Part shown: one piece after another, positions 1-11,759 of the stretch
Position numbering within the stretch: the stretch's first letter is position 1
Layout: the number at the start of each line of letters is the position of its first letter
Origin: Oxyruncus cristatus
Lineage: Eukaryota > Chordata > Aves > Passeriformes > Cotingidae
Length of the DNA stretch: 64,000 bases
Assembly: GCA_013399855.1 (NCBI GenBank)
Contig: VXAY01006159.1
Location: forward strand, 62,001 to 126,000
Direction: 5' to 3'
Notes under the pieces: generated by a model
The model's database searches: none
Told to the model about the DNA's origin: nothing
Seen by the model: only the letters and a program-made list of their open reading frames with translations
Program-made: the position numbers and the translations under genes

Positions 1-660
1 ACCTGATTTCCCCTCTCAAGTCTACAGTTTCTCATGCCACATGCACAGAAGTAACTACAAGCCCCCTGGTTATCCTCATCACTTTACTCCACACCAAGGG
101 AACCTTTCCTGTCAAGACCATAATTTTCTCCTCACATCAATTTCCCCATGGGTTCTTTTATAATTTACAAGTGGATCAGTTGATGAAAGAGCATCAACAG
201 AAAGAGCAGGAAAAAAAGAAAATCTTAAGCCTAAGCTTTTAGTCTAGCAAATGATGCATTCATTGCCAAAGCACATGCACAACACCAGTGCCATCTCTGC
301 TGTTTTCTAGATGCCTCTTTACATCTTACAGGTTATTAGATTTTTACTAGGTGAAAGCTTGTACCTCACTGAATTTTAAGTTTTCTCCAATGCCTCTTTT
401 CTTCCAAAGGGAAAAAATCAAAGCAGAGCAGGAATGTCACCTTGATGAAGCACAGCAAGACCCAGAGAACTCTCAACCATCACTTTTCACTTCCTTCCTA
501 TCTTCTCCAACAGAGCTGTTCATGAAGCATCAAGTCTTGGTCAGCCTATTCTGCACAAAGCTTTAGAAAGCCAGAGAAGTAATTTACCAGCTGCAGGGGA
601 TGGAGTACTTTCTTTGCATTGACATTTGAGAATCAAAAACTTCAGCAACACAGACTGGGA
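1..660. other. unique sequence, no gene recognised
   Basis: AT-rich single-copy-looking DNA. A 71-codon plus-strand frame at 351-566 has no recognisable motif and no convincing splice context, so it is treated as chance. No mobile element is recognised here. Confidence 0.5.
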
Positions 661-685
661 AAGTTAATCCACTACAGACAGATAT

Positions 686-790
686 TCAAAAAAAAAACCC
701 ACAAAACAAAAAAAACCCAAACAAACAAATAAAAACAACCAACCTCACACACAACACCCCATACCTCCACAAAACCCAAAAACTTTCCAG
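686..790. repeat. A/C-rich low-complexity tract
   Basis: The plus strand is almost entirely A and C (runs of A, ACA, CAAA, CACACA). Read on the minus strand it is T/G-rich. It lies 40-140 bp beyond the minus-strand AATAAA at 825-830, so besides being simple sequence it could act as a GU-rich downstream element for polyadenylation. Confidence 0.7.
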
Positions 791-824
791 TTTAAAATAA
801 ACATACCCACTCATATGAAAACAT

Positions 825-830
825 TTTATT
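825..830 (-). promoter_or_regulatory. candidate polyadenylation signal (AATAAA)
   Basis: TTTATT on the plus strand gives AATAAA on the minus strand in the context CTTCAATAAAATG. A second AATAAA lies at 884-889. T/G-rich sequence follows on the minus strand at 686-790, as expected for a cleavage site. It would serve the candidate terminal exon at 996-1069 with a short 3' UTR of under 200 bases. AATAAA hexamers are frequent in AT-rich DNA; the ordered set of features is what makes this one notable. Confidence 0.35.
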
Positions 831-995
831 GAAGTACACCATTACAAAGGTATGAAATACATTACAAAGCAGACAAATTGCTGTTTATTCCTACTTTCCT
901 GTCATAGTTTTTCTGCCACAAGAAATGTGGTCCTTAAAAAAACAAAGAAAAACAAAAAAACCCAAACAACCTTATCCTTACTTTTCTCGTAAACA

Positions 996-1069
996 TCACT
1001 TAGATGCTTCTGCGTGATCAGAAACATCAGAGCTGGGGTTTGGAGCCATCATAGCAAAATTATTTTTCT
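996..1069 (-). other. candidate terminal coding exon of a minus-strand gene
   Basis: On the minus strand a pyrimidine-rich tract ending TTCTGGCACAG forms a splice acceptor, followed by an open frame that enters in phase 1 and ends in TGA at 998-996. The 23 encoded residues begin KNNFAMMAPNP and end HAEASK; they are polar and show no known motif. An AATAAA at 825-830 and a GU-rich element follow, so acceptor, short tail, stop, short UTR and polyadenylation signal are correctly ordered. The partner exon is uncertain: the candidate at 2414-2546 exits in phase 0, so at least one intervening exon would be needed. I do not recognise the protein. A chance pseudo-exon is the main alternative. Confidence 0.25.
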
Positions 1070-2413
1070 CTGTGCCAGAAGGAAGCAAGTGTCAGCTTCT
1101 AGTCACTCCAATAAGGTAATCAGAAAGCTGATTTTGGAATTTTAAGGCTTTGTGCTGTTGTTTCTCTGATACAAATGTGTCTTGCCCTAACCAGCAACAC
1201 TCACCAGAAATACCAGAAGTAATGCTACAAAAAAAGTTCCCCACAAACACCAAAACACAGCACATGCCATTTCTAGCTTTTATTTTCCTGCTGCTTCTTC
1301 AGCTAGTTGCCATCTCCATGGAAATTTATGGAAGACCAAGTGATAAAACATCCACCCATTCACCTCAACAATATCTGTGCATTGTGTCTGTATTAAACAC
1401 TAAGAGATATGACTGTAAGCACTGTCTGACACCTATCATGGAGCACCATTAACAGAGTGAATGCCAGAAAAGGTTCCAGAGGCTGAAAGCCTTCTCCCCT
1501 TTGACAAATCCCTGGATTTCTTACAGTTCCTGGCAGGCAACCCACTGAGCCTAGGAAAGAGAATCAAGATCAACTTAGAAAACAGAATAAAGCAACAGCA
1601 TAAAAGAATCTTAACTTTCTTAGCATATCTGGTTTTTTTGAACAAGCAGGGACTGGATAGACAAACCTTAGTTTGGAAAAAGATGCAGGAAAAAAATAGA
1701 TGAGTCACCACAGTTTACTACTGTCCCATGGCTTTTCTTCACACAGACTAAACATGGCTTGTATTAGACAAATGTCACAAAGCATTTAGAGAAAACCCAT
1801 CCAGAGAAACTTCAACGGCATTTTTACAGTTATTTAAACAAGCAATTACATACATGCCCTGCTGACAAGAGTCAACAATACCGAGAGCAGCCTTTGAAAC
1901 CGATAACCCACAGCGATCAGTGGAGCCAAACACCTGAAGTTCAATCAGCTTCCTCTCGGTAAAGTCCACGAGTTGCACAAGCGTGATGTCAAACTTTGTA
2001 CTTCAGTCACAGCCAGCACCATCGACGGGACACGTGCAAACGCACCTAGAAGCTGCCTCTAACCTTTCCAAATGTGAAGACTATTGCTCTAAAACCAGGT
2101 TTACATTAGAAATGCTTGTCAGTGTATTAGCAAACACTGGTGAGCAACATAATTTTGCTGCAAGAGTCCTTAGTGGAGATGCCATTACATGAAGGTATTC
2201 ATCACACATTTTGTCTGGGTGGGACTGGGCACCAGAAACAATTTGTATTACTGTATTTGTAAGCATGTTCTTACACCTATAAACTGTATTCACCATGCAA
2301 TCAATTGTCAACTTTGCATGCTATATTGGCAACATCTTTCTGTGGACTTTCTACTTCAATAGCTCCCTTTTTTGGTTTCCTTGAAAAAAGAATGCAATGA
2401 TTTTCCAACTTAC
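1070..2413. other. no assigned gene; open minus-strand frames noted
   Basis: Two minus-strand frames are open for more than 65 codons (about 1775-1978 and 2081-2311). The second contains a segment preceded by the acceptor-like TTTCTGGTGCCCAG and followed by AAT|GTAAAC, which would join the 2414-2546 exon in phase 0. Neither shows a recognisable domain. No repeat family is recognised. Confidence 0.4.
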
Positions 2414-2546
2414 ATTCCAGAGCTGACTACGTATTTTTGAGAAAACACTGTTATAATTGAACAACAATAACTGACAGGCACCGGGTTTGCAGGAAACTAC
2501 ACTTATCTCCACTGCATAAAGACAATCAAGCTGATCAGAGGGATAT
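2414..2546 (-). other. candidate internal coding exon, minus strand
   Basis: Bounded on the minus strand by a strong acceptor (TTTTTTTTCCAG) and a strong donor (GGAAT|GTAAGT). The 133-base segment is open in the frame entering at phase 2 and leaving at phase 0, giving 44 residues starting YPSDQLDCLYAVE and ending KIRSQLWN. No known domain is recognised. It could belong with the other minus-strand candidates at 6.5-8.0 kb and at 996-1069, but the connecting exons were not established. Confidence 0.25.
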
Positions 2547-4859
2547 CTGGAAAAAAAACCCAAATCATATCTTGACAGATTTGGCATTTCCTACCTCTGC
2601 AGTGCTTGGGAGATGTTTCTGTCACAAGTCATTGTGGCTAAAGTGTCATTACAAGGACACTTAATGGACATAATTGCCCCTTACAGCTACCTCCATTTTA
2701 AGTTGGAAACCACTCAGAGTGAACCACAACACTGCTGAAAGCTCAGTCTGATGTGCACTTTGAGGGCAATACATTATTTAAGATATTAGGGAAGGTCATG
2801 TCTTGCTTCTTTTGTCCTGCAACTCAAAGGTCCACATCTCAGATGAAGTATTTGCTTCTGCTGTTAAAGAAAGTGTGTTTATGCAATCGTTTATACTTCT
2901 TACTGCTAAGCAAAAAGCCAAATCACTTGGCCAAAATACAGCATGGCTGATAGTCCCACTCAAAGACATCACTTGTTATCTTATAATACTCAGTCCATAA
3001 CTTCATGGTCCAGAAGAGATCCTATTCAGAAGGCAGAGACACTTTAATCCAGTCATTGTTATTGTGCAGTAACAACATTCCTGGTTTGCTGGCTGTGATA
3101 AAATAGTTGACATCCAAGTCAGGTGCAAACTTGATAGATTTTCAAGTGAGAATATTCACTAGTTCTGTTTAGGTACCTAATCTTTTCTAGTAAAACTTTT
3201 CATGTCCTTCCACAACTCACGAGTTGTAGCTGAAATACACACATCTCCATGCAGAAAATGAAAGTGCCCTTCATTTTACTCACTTGGAATCTGCAGACAC
3301 CTTCTACCAGTTAAAGGTGTAAAGGACTAGGTTAACCTCTGTACTATGAACACTGCTTTTCCATCCTGTTATCAGTTCATGGAAACAGCAGCAGATTGCT
3401 TTCCTCAAAAAAAAAAAAACATTTTTGAACAGTCAGATTTATAGATTGATTTATTGATTTCACTGCCATTAAGAACTTTATCATCAAGGAAATGAAGCAG
3501 TTTATGATTAAACAATCCATGCATGAAATCTGTACCAGGAGCCCTGCAGAAGAGGAGCTGGTGACATGTGCCATGTGTGGCACTTAGGGACTGAGGAGGC
3601 TGAAGGTTAGAACCTGAGTAGCCAGTCCCTGCCTGGGAAGTGGCTGGAGGGCCAGTCTGTGAGGACAAAATGAATTTTAAACTAGCTCATGTGTCATCCT
3701 CAGTCCTAAAATAGGCTCAGGCCTGTCTCTGGAACACAATACCTTCAAATCAGAGAAAAGACAAGTTCATGCTGTAAATCAGCATTCATCGCATGGCAGG
3801 TTCTGGGGATAGAAGGGCAGAATTTATATACAAGTAACAGCTAAATTTCCCCATGTAGTGTCAGTACCTGGCAATATTACTCCACAGATTAAGTCTGGTA
3901 GTTAACTTCTCTCCTCCCTCAGTCTTGCCCTCCTGCAAACTTGAGCTTTTCAACCTTGGTCTACCTCAGAAACACAAAAAAAAATACATATTTAATACAA
4001 TACATTTTTAGACACTGATACAACCCAAGGCCCCTTTCTCAAAATAAATAAATGAAAAGCAGCATCACGCCACAGTTAATATTGTTTTGAGGGGTACTCT
4101 TCAACTTTGAGATGTTAATTAACAGTGTTTAAGTGAAGCAATAAATAATCAGATTTATGAACCCATACATTTTGTTATTTTAGCACAAGTAAGTAGTAAC
4201 TAGAAAAAGTTTTCTGTCTGGAATTTTTGGATGATACCAAGAAAATGCAAAGAAGTTCAGCAAATAAATCTAAATGTGAACATGTCTTACTTATAATTTT
4301 TTGTCTGAAAGAACTAATCACTTTAATCACATTCAAATTACACTGCAATGGCAAGCAAATATTTTAATAGTAGTGCTGCTATTTAAAGAAAAGACTGTTA
4401 GGAGTCTATTTTTTTTTCCTCCTTAAATGCCTTCCAATTGTTGTAAACAGGACTAAAATAAAACATCAATATTTTGAAAAAGCCTTCCAGATGTTTATAA
4501 AATTAAGCATTAAAGAACTCCTGTTAGAAAATTTGTATCAAATATGTTATAGATTAAATCAATGAATTCTATAAGCCATGGTTAAACTTGCCAGTGAACT
4601 CCAGTGGAAGCTGGATCTACACACAGGCTGGCTAAAAACTTCTCCAAAAAAAGGTCTGTGTGTGTACATACACTTATGCACTAAGTACATAAAGTGCAAT
4701 TAATAAAGATAGTTTTATGGTCTTTTGGGGAAAACAGATAGAGAACTGTACAGCAAACAAAGGAAAAGGTAGTTTTCACACTCATCTCGAAAGCTTTAGA
4801 CCGCTGAAAGCTAAGATACAACTACCTTGAATTTTGCACAGACTAAAACCAGCTTTAAA
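2547..4859. other. unique AT-rich sequence, nothing assigned
   Basis: Mostly single-copy-looking sequence with an A12 run near 3408-3419 and scattered A/T-rich patches. Open frames (for example minus 3405-3668) are not supported by splice sites or motifs. The GC-richer patch at 3540-3660 matches no element I can name. Confidence 0.4.
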
Positions 4860-5460
4860 GATACCCTTCCCTATCCCTTTTTTTTTTTTTTAGCAGAAGA
4901 TGGGTGTGGTGTGATGGGGGTGTTGCGTGTGCAATCAGGGCAGGGAGGAGAAAGTTAAAACACAGACCTTTCTGATACTGTTACCAAGTACCAAACTCCT
5001 CTCTTAATCGACCTTTTTAAGCCCTTTATCACTTTAGACTTTCCCCCTCACTGCCTGACAAAGCAGCGGGAACGCCTTTTTTTGATTTGCTTTCTCCAAG
5101 AAAGGGGAAAAAGCTGCTTAGAAAACTGACACAGCCCGAAGAGTGTAACCCAGATGTTTGGAGTTTGCCAATGAAGAGATTATTTCTCTGCTTGTGTTAC
5201 GGGCTGAAATTAGTTCAGCATCCCACAAGTATCTTCTGTTGTTCAAAACAATTGTTAACCGGTGCCAAGAGTGTAGCCAAGGGTTGAAGAAAGACAGAAG
5301 CACGGGGACAAAGAGCATCCTAACTAAAAAGGACATGAGCAAATCGGGACAACTATTTAAGCCTCCTAAACACTCCCCAAAAGGGAGAAGATGGTACAGC
5401 CACCATATAGGTTGCAAGGTGAAAGATTTAAAGATATTCCTGCACTGTTTTGTTGTTTGG
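4860..5460. other. possible conserved non-coding (enhancer-like) segment
   Basis: A GC-moderate patch with unusually few stop codons: overlapping frames of 66-105 codons are open on both strands at 5087-5475, which a single protein would not produce. It contains binding-site-like words such as ACAATTG, GTTAACCGG and several CpGs in otherwise CpG-poor DNA. It could equally be chance. Cross-species alignment would decide. Confidence 0.2.
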
Positions 5461-6530
5461 GGTGGGGTTTTTTAAGCTGTATTTTTCTAAATAATTCCCT
5501 CTTAAAGTGAGAATTAAAAAAAAATTACAGAGTCTGATCCCTAAAGAAGGAAATGAAAACAAAAAACCTTTTCCAACAGACCATAGTCTGGAAAAACTCA
5601 CATACATGTTGACGGATCCGTGCCATTGGTAGAACTGGACACATACTTTTTACTCCCCAAAAGTGGAATATATTATTAAAAACAATATCTATCTATTTAA
5701 TTTGAAAGATATGATTATCCACGAGCTTTCCAAAGATTAAGTTAAATCTTGGGAGTTCATGTCAGCTGAGGGAGAGGATTTGTTTGTTCAGACAGCAGAT
5801 TGGAACCACCTGGCTCATTCAGCATGAAGTGGCTTTACCTTGTTCTCCACTGCTTCAACATTCTATAAAAAACCCTGTAGCCTAAGCAGACCAAGAAGTT
5901 GTAAGGCTTGTCTTTTTTCAGCTCTGGGCCTTCCCTCTTACCAAGGAGAGATTTCCCCCCATTTCTCCTGTATTTCTCCTAGGAATGTTTAGGGTTTTCA
6001 GGGGCAACTGCAGAAGGGTGGGACACAGGAGGTAACACAAGATGACAAATCCCATCAAAATACAAACGGAGGAAGGATTCGAGAACTGACACAAAGTATT
6101 TATTTGCCTGAGGTCTTACCCTGATGCACAAAGTGTGTAGATTGTTCTCTAATTTCTACTTCTCAAAAAGGTAGATTTTAGCTCTAAGCTCCGGAGAGCC
6201 CCTGCACCAGCTCCTGTCCCAAAGCATCACATCCACTCTTTCACAAATGCTTCCATGGAGTCACTGCCAGTGTTTGTGTAACAATACAGAACTACTGTGC
6301 AAGTATTTACATGCTGCCCAAACTTCCTCGAAAAAGCTGGCATCCAAAGCAGTATGCAACACTGGATATTTCTATTAAGCTTCAACAACTTCCTAAAGAA
6401 GCAGGATTTGTCAGGAAGAGCTGTTTATTCAGGATAAGTTAAACCTTTCTGAAAGGACCAAAAGATTCATAATTTCTTATGATGGAAATTGAAGGTTTTT
6501 TCTTCGAATGAAAAGCATCCACTAACTCAC

Positions 6531-6578
6531 AGTTCACCAATCCTTTCAAACCAGGCACATTTATACTGTGGATGTATA
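6531..6578 (-). other. candidate internal coding exon, minus strand
   Basis: Minus-strand acceptor (GATACCTTTTGTAG) and donor (GAACT|GTGAGT) bound 48 bases that are open in the frame entering at phase 1, which is the phase in which the candidate at 7581-7665 leaves. The joined codon would be GTA, followed by YIHSINVPGLKGLVN. If the donor is not used the same frame stays open for about 31 further codons. No domain is recognised. Confidence 0.25.
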
Positions 6579-7580
6579 CTACAAAAGGTATCAAACAATT
6601 ATATTAACTGTTAACAGGTATCTAACAATGACCAAAAAAAGAAATGTATCAGACTTGCTAGCATACAAGCAGGGATGTCCAAGGGCCTTTTAAACAGCAT
6701 AAGCCTGACACATCAGAGAGAATTTATTAAACTCTTTTTTTTTTGCTGGGATAGCAGGTATGGTACAATCAGGATGCCCCCTAAAGCTGCTAAAATGAGC
6801 TGCTGACTCCTATGTTCATGCAGTGAATACATTCTAGATGGGCAATTACCAAACAGTTGTAGTAGTGCAGCGTGTTTTCATTTAAAACACACAGTAACTC
6901 AGCATGATTTTAATAGGAGTCTTTCAGACAATTCCCCCTGGCCCTCCTGCCTGTCCTCCAAATCATCGCTTCAAATGCTTCTCCAACCAAACGCTTGGAT
7001 CTGACTAGGACAACACGTTCACATGTGACCATGGGGAATGCCTGGAGGCACACATCCCGTACACAAACATAGCCTGCCTTGCAGGGACACATCAGGAAAA
7101 AGAAAGTGCCCTCAAAATAGAAGTCTGTACACCCAGTTGGCACACAGTTCAGCCACCATCTAATATATTGTTTTCTCAAAAAAGAAAACTCCCCACACTA
7201 AGTGTAATAAACTACCTACACCTGTGATCAGCACTAAAAGTTTATTTTTTACTTGTCCCAGAACAATGTCTTCTAAAGAGCCTCCTCTAGCAGCTCCCTC
7301 TTGAAGAGGAAGATGAGAACAAATGAATATCAGACCCTAAAATGTTGCCCAGAAATAGAGAACTAGTTCTCTTCAAGTCACACAGATTTGCTACCACCCT
7401 TCCAGATCAATAAAGTCTCTTGTCTATATTTATCTACATTTCCAGAGGCCTTTTCTTGACAAAAAAAGATAGGGTATGGTTTTGAGTGGGAGGAGTTAAA
7501 GAAGAAACACTAATAAGCTTGAAGTCCACACTCTCCTCAAGTATTATTTTGGGAGGATTCCTCCACTTTTCTATTCCTAC

Positions 7581-7665
7581 CATAACGGATATAATCCTTA
7601 GTTTGGCCTCTCATACCAGCACCACTTGTAAGTGGGGAATTCAGACCCCAACTGCCCTTTAAAGA
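7581..7665 (-). other. candidate internal coding exon, minus strand
   Basis: Minus-strand acceptor (TTTATGTGTTCCAG) and donor (TTATG|GTAGGA) enclose 85 bases, open from phase 0 to phase 1 (28 residues beginning SLKGSWGLNSP). Entry phase matches the exit of the 7887-8008 candidate, and exit phase matches the 6531-6578 candidate. This phase agreement is the main reason to list it. The sequence is Gly/Ser-rich and not recognised. Confidence 0.25.
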
Positions 7666-7886
7666 CTGGAACACATAAATTACTAAATGAATGCAAGACC
7701 AGTTCATACCACAAGGGCCAAAACTCACATTTTACATTCCATTAACTATAGACATCACAGTTAATTTGGTGTGACTGAACATCCCTCAGTTCCTCTTGTA
7801 GAAATAAGCTACTTTTTTTTTTTTTAATTTGGCATAACCTTCCACCAGTGGTATTCCTACTCTAGAGAAAATAAGTCCACCCTTAC

Positions 7887-8008
7887 TGGAACTTCATGCT
7901 CTACTCCAAAATTATTTTCTCTATCACTGAGCACAAGGGCAGACACTCCAACAAAAAGAGATGCAGCACAGCACACCAGAACAGTGAGGATAGAAGGAAA
8001 CCACATGC
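7887..8008 (-). other. candidate exon encoding a hydrophobic helix, minus strand
   Basis: Minus strand: acceptor TTTTTTTCTTTGGAGCTGTTCTTCAG, donor GTTCCA|GTAAGG, both near consensus. The 122-base segment enters at phase 1 and leaves at phase 0. It encodes MWFPSILTVLVCCAASLFV followed by GVSALVLSDRENNFG, that is about 26 hydrophobic residues and then a charged stretch, as in a single membrane-spanning segment. Candidates at 7581-7665 and 6531-6578 continue in compatible phase. The protein family is not recognised and a chance pseudo-exon cannot be excluded. Confidence 0.27.
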
Positions 8009-8049
8009 CTGAAGAACAGCTCCAAAGAAAAAAAGAGGGTGTCACACAT

Positions 8050-11000
8050 AAAGCATTAGAGTTACCTCCATGTTCAAGTAACTGATTCTGTTGACTGGTG
8101 TAACTAACTGTTAATAAGGCTTTTCTGCTGTTGTTTTAAGTATATCAAGAGCATAAGTTAAAATAAGTTTAGCACTAGAAATATCCAAGATTAATGGGAC
8201 AATTTCAACATGTTCCCACAAGGGAACTAATTGACTTGGGTCCTTTGACAGTTCCTCAGACATCTATTTTATCAAGAGTTATCCTACTATTGAATGGCAA
8301 ATAATGTCCAGATAACATTCATTGGTAACGTGCTTCCAAGAGCAGCATCTCAGAGGCCTCATCTTTGCAGTATGGCCACGAATCATCCCTAATAACTGGC
8401 CTTCAACCTCTTAACATGAGTTGCTGTAAGAATATCAACCTGTCAGATACTTGGGGAAGGAGCCATATTCTACAAAGAAACTTCTTTTTTGTTGAATAAT
8501 TTTTTTTTTCCAGAAGAAAACTCATGTTTTAAACATTTTAAACCTGATCTTGTTGCACTTGACACTTTGCCTCAAGACATTATTTTCTTTTTAACCTAAT
8601 GAATAACTGTATGAAGCAAAGTTTCAGAAGTGCCTAGCAAAAGGAAGCATGAGTGAGAGGTTTTAGATCTCTGACACTGCACAAGTGAAAAGGAGCTTCT
8701 TTTGTGGGAGACAGAAGATGAAGGAACTGCTAAGATTAGAAGGCATAGTGGGATTAAATAAAAGGTAACAGGGAGACTGGGAAGAAATAAGTGTCTACAC
8801 ATAAATACTGAAATTGAACAGAGGGAGAAAAGCATCTTCCTGAGATAGGATACCAATTTAAGACAGTCCTCGATAATAAGAACACCTTTACAGCTTTGAA
8901 GTAGTAAAGAAACATGCATAAATACCTGAATTTAAAGTATTCAACAAGACAAAGCTTTTCCTCGCTATTACAATGAGACAGCAATCAGATTCCTGGTCAC
9001 GTAACACAACATTTTAAAATTCCAGGCAAATTCTCAGAGCCCATCCAACATGTTCAGACACGCTAACACCACGTAACAGAGCCGAGGGGGCCTCAACTCT
9101 TTCTTGCAGAGAGTAGTAAGTTTTAATGTGTATATAGAGGCAACTGCTTTGCTAACAAAATGCAATACCTACGTCTTTATATGTTGCTGCCTTTTTATAA
9201 AGTAGGCAGCTATTAAGACAATTGGCAACTTGAATCTTTTGATGAAGACTACGCCCAGACACACATACACTAGATGTACATTGGCCTACATAACTACTTC
9301 CTCACAGACTTAAAAGTTATGGTCACCAGTGATGGGGTCAGCTGTGCTTATCAGGGTCAGTAACCAGAATGCACATGAGCATTCGAGAGAGTACCATAAT
9401 GCAGGATATATTTCATTAAATTGTCAGAGTTCTAGAATCAACAGAAGTCTACTGAACTTAGGAGATGACATCAAAAACAATAAAAACAGCAATATATGGC
9501 GTTTCTCATAAACATTTAGTTCTGTACACCCAATACAGTCTATGAGACAAAACAGAAAAGGAAAATCCAGTTTTTCTGAGCTGATAGCTTGGTTCCCTAT
9601 GCTGATGATACATAGTGGTTATGTTGGCTTGTGACAGATCACACGCCAGCCCTTCTCCCCTCCCTATCTTCATCTAAAACTAGCTTGGTCACTCTTCAGC
9701 TCCATTCCCAAACTTGTTAGAACCCAACAGCTGCCTTCCTACTCAGCCCTATCAAATCTTACTCAACACCTCTTCATTTTCAATGCCTCAGTCAAGTACC
9801 CACCACCCTGCATATTTTAAATAGACCAAAAATACAGAACCGTAAAGCAGCATTAATCTGATATTTAGCACATACAAAATGAGAGATACAATTGGAAGAA
9901 TGGAAAGTACTTCCCTTTTGTAAGAGTGGAGAGATGCAAGAACACTATTAGAAACCTCTGAACCAATTGACAGATATCTTGGTAATTGATACAGCTACAA
10001 AAGCCACTGAGTAGATGTTCCTGTCTTTACCAACACTTCAGAAGCAATGGAACCTTCTCTCTCTCAACCCACACATATGCAAGCACTATGAGCAGCATTT
10101 TATCTAACTGAATAAATCAGGGTTGTTTGAAGATAAAGACTGAAGCTATGTATTGATAAAATTTTTCTTCTCTATTCTATAAATTGAACTACCCATAAAA
10201 AGCTTTCACCAAGGACTACATAGTCAGGGGATTAGAGGCAGTTGCAAGGACTGGTAAAATATAATAAGCCATGCACAGTGCTATAGCAGAAAATTCTAAT
10301 GGGCAGCACTTTCTAACACCAGTTTGTAATTCCATAAAATGTAATTACACCACAGGTATTAATGGCTGTAATTGAACCAATTATGCTCTAAGAGGTAAAA
10401 GACTAAAAATACATACTAAATTATACAAAGTCTTTAGTATAAATAACACTTGGGAGTTAACAAAATACTTGTGGGGAAACATATCACAGATGGTCAAACA
10501 ATGTAGCACAGTGATACCCTACACAAACACTGTCACTTGGGGATTTTTGTTTGTCTGCTTGTTTTTTAAGTAGATTCTTGTTTAGAGTTCTGAATAGTGT
10601 GTATTTGGGTCAAGGCTGAATGTTTCACTATTTATACATCGATTTTCTCTTTCCCCAGAGAAAATGCTTCCTCCTCAACTTGGGGTCGAATTCAGACATT
10701 TAGAGAAAGGAAAAATTACAGATTTCTATTTTCCCCATGAACACCATTTGTAATAACAAGCCCAAGCATGGCAAAGTATTGAAAAGGGAACGTGACCAGA
10801 GGTCCCTTTCTTCCTAGTAGCCCCTCATTTAACTATGTCAGTCCATACTCCATGCTTAGGATATAACTAGGTCCTACCATCACATTTTAGGCATTATATC
10901 TTTAGAGAAGCCCTTTGTTCCCATCAAAGCACTCATTCAGTGTTTCTCAAGGCTTTATGAAAAAGAAAGAAAACAGTCAGCTGCCTAAAGCACGAAGTTA

Positions 11001-11490
11001 CACTTTAACAGAGGTTGAAGGAGACAGTCCTTGAAAGCAAAAGGAAAATTTTCAAAAGCTGAGGCAACATCATGACTCATTTCAGCATGGATCTGGCAAT
11101 TCTCAAGGTGAATCAGTATAATCATACTACTGCTGAATCCAGGTTGATGTGACTAAGGCCTGTCCATCCTTCAGCAATCCCCTCCCTCCGAGAAAATGGA
11201 AGAACAAAACAAGGCTCAAAGATGTCATGCAGACATGGTCACCCTCCTGAGGGTGAAGGAGCATAGCACAGGGCAGGAGAGGCAGATGTGAACCTCAGCA
11301 AGAGAGGCCTGCACTTCTCAAGGCATAGACAGGCAAGGACACACCATGGCCTCTGTACAAAGGCAGCTTCTCATTCCTGGCCTATCATCTCCTACCCATG
11401 GCACACAGGTAGGGCCCAAGAGATGGGTTTCCTCGGATCAGGTAAAAAAAAGCTAACTTGAGGAGGTATGGGCTGCTGATATTCACTTAC
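8050..11490. other. AT-rich unique sequence, nothing firm
   Basis: Low-complexity A/T runs, no recognised transposon and no RNA gene. Two very short minus-strand segments near 8937-8977 and 9162-9204 have acceptor and donor shapes and compatible phases with the 7887-8008 candidate, but at about 40 bases each they are too short to support alone. Confidence 0.4.
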
Positions 11491-11494
11491 AGTT

Positions 11495-11755
11495 TTAATC
11501 TAAAGGGACAGGTGGGGGGAGTGCCGAAAGAAAAAATAAGCCAGGCTGTACTCCAAAGTACAGAGGGGAAAAAAAAGATCAGAGGCAACAAAGTTGCATC
11601 AAGGGAAGCAACACTATTTAAAAAAGAATTTCTCACAATGAGTGTAGCCAAACACAGGGAGAGGCTGCCCAGGGAAGCACATCCCCAGAGACACAGCACA
11701 AATCAACAAGGTCCTGAGCAATCCAATCCAACAACAGAAATGGTATGGCTTTGGC
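11495..11755 (+). mobile_element. CR1 LINE 3' fragment (degraded)
   Basis: Contains the ordered landmarks of the CR1 3' region in plus orientation: a GCAACAAAGTTGCATCAAGG motif, then AGAATTTCTCACAATGAG, then GAGGCTGCCCAGGGAAG, then CCTGAGCAATCCAATCC. It is diverged and lacks the terminal 8-bp repeats, so it is an old truncated copy. The 102-codon frame across it is repeat sequence, not a gene. Confidence 0.7.
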
Positions 11756-11759
11756 TGCA

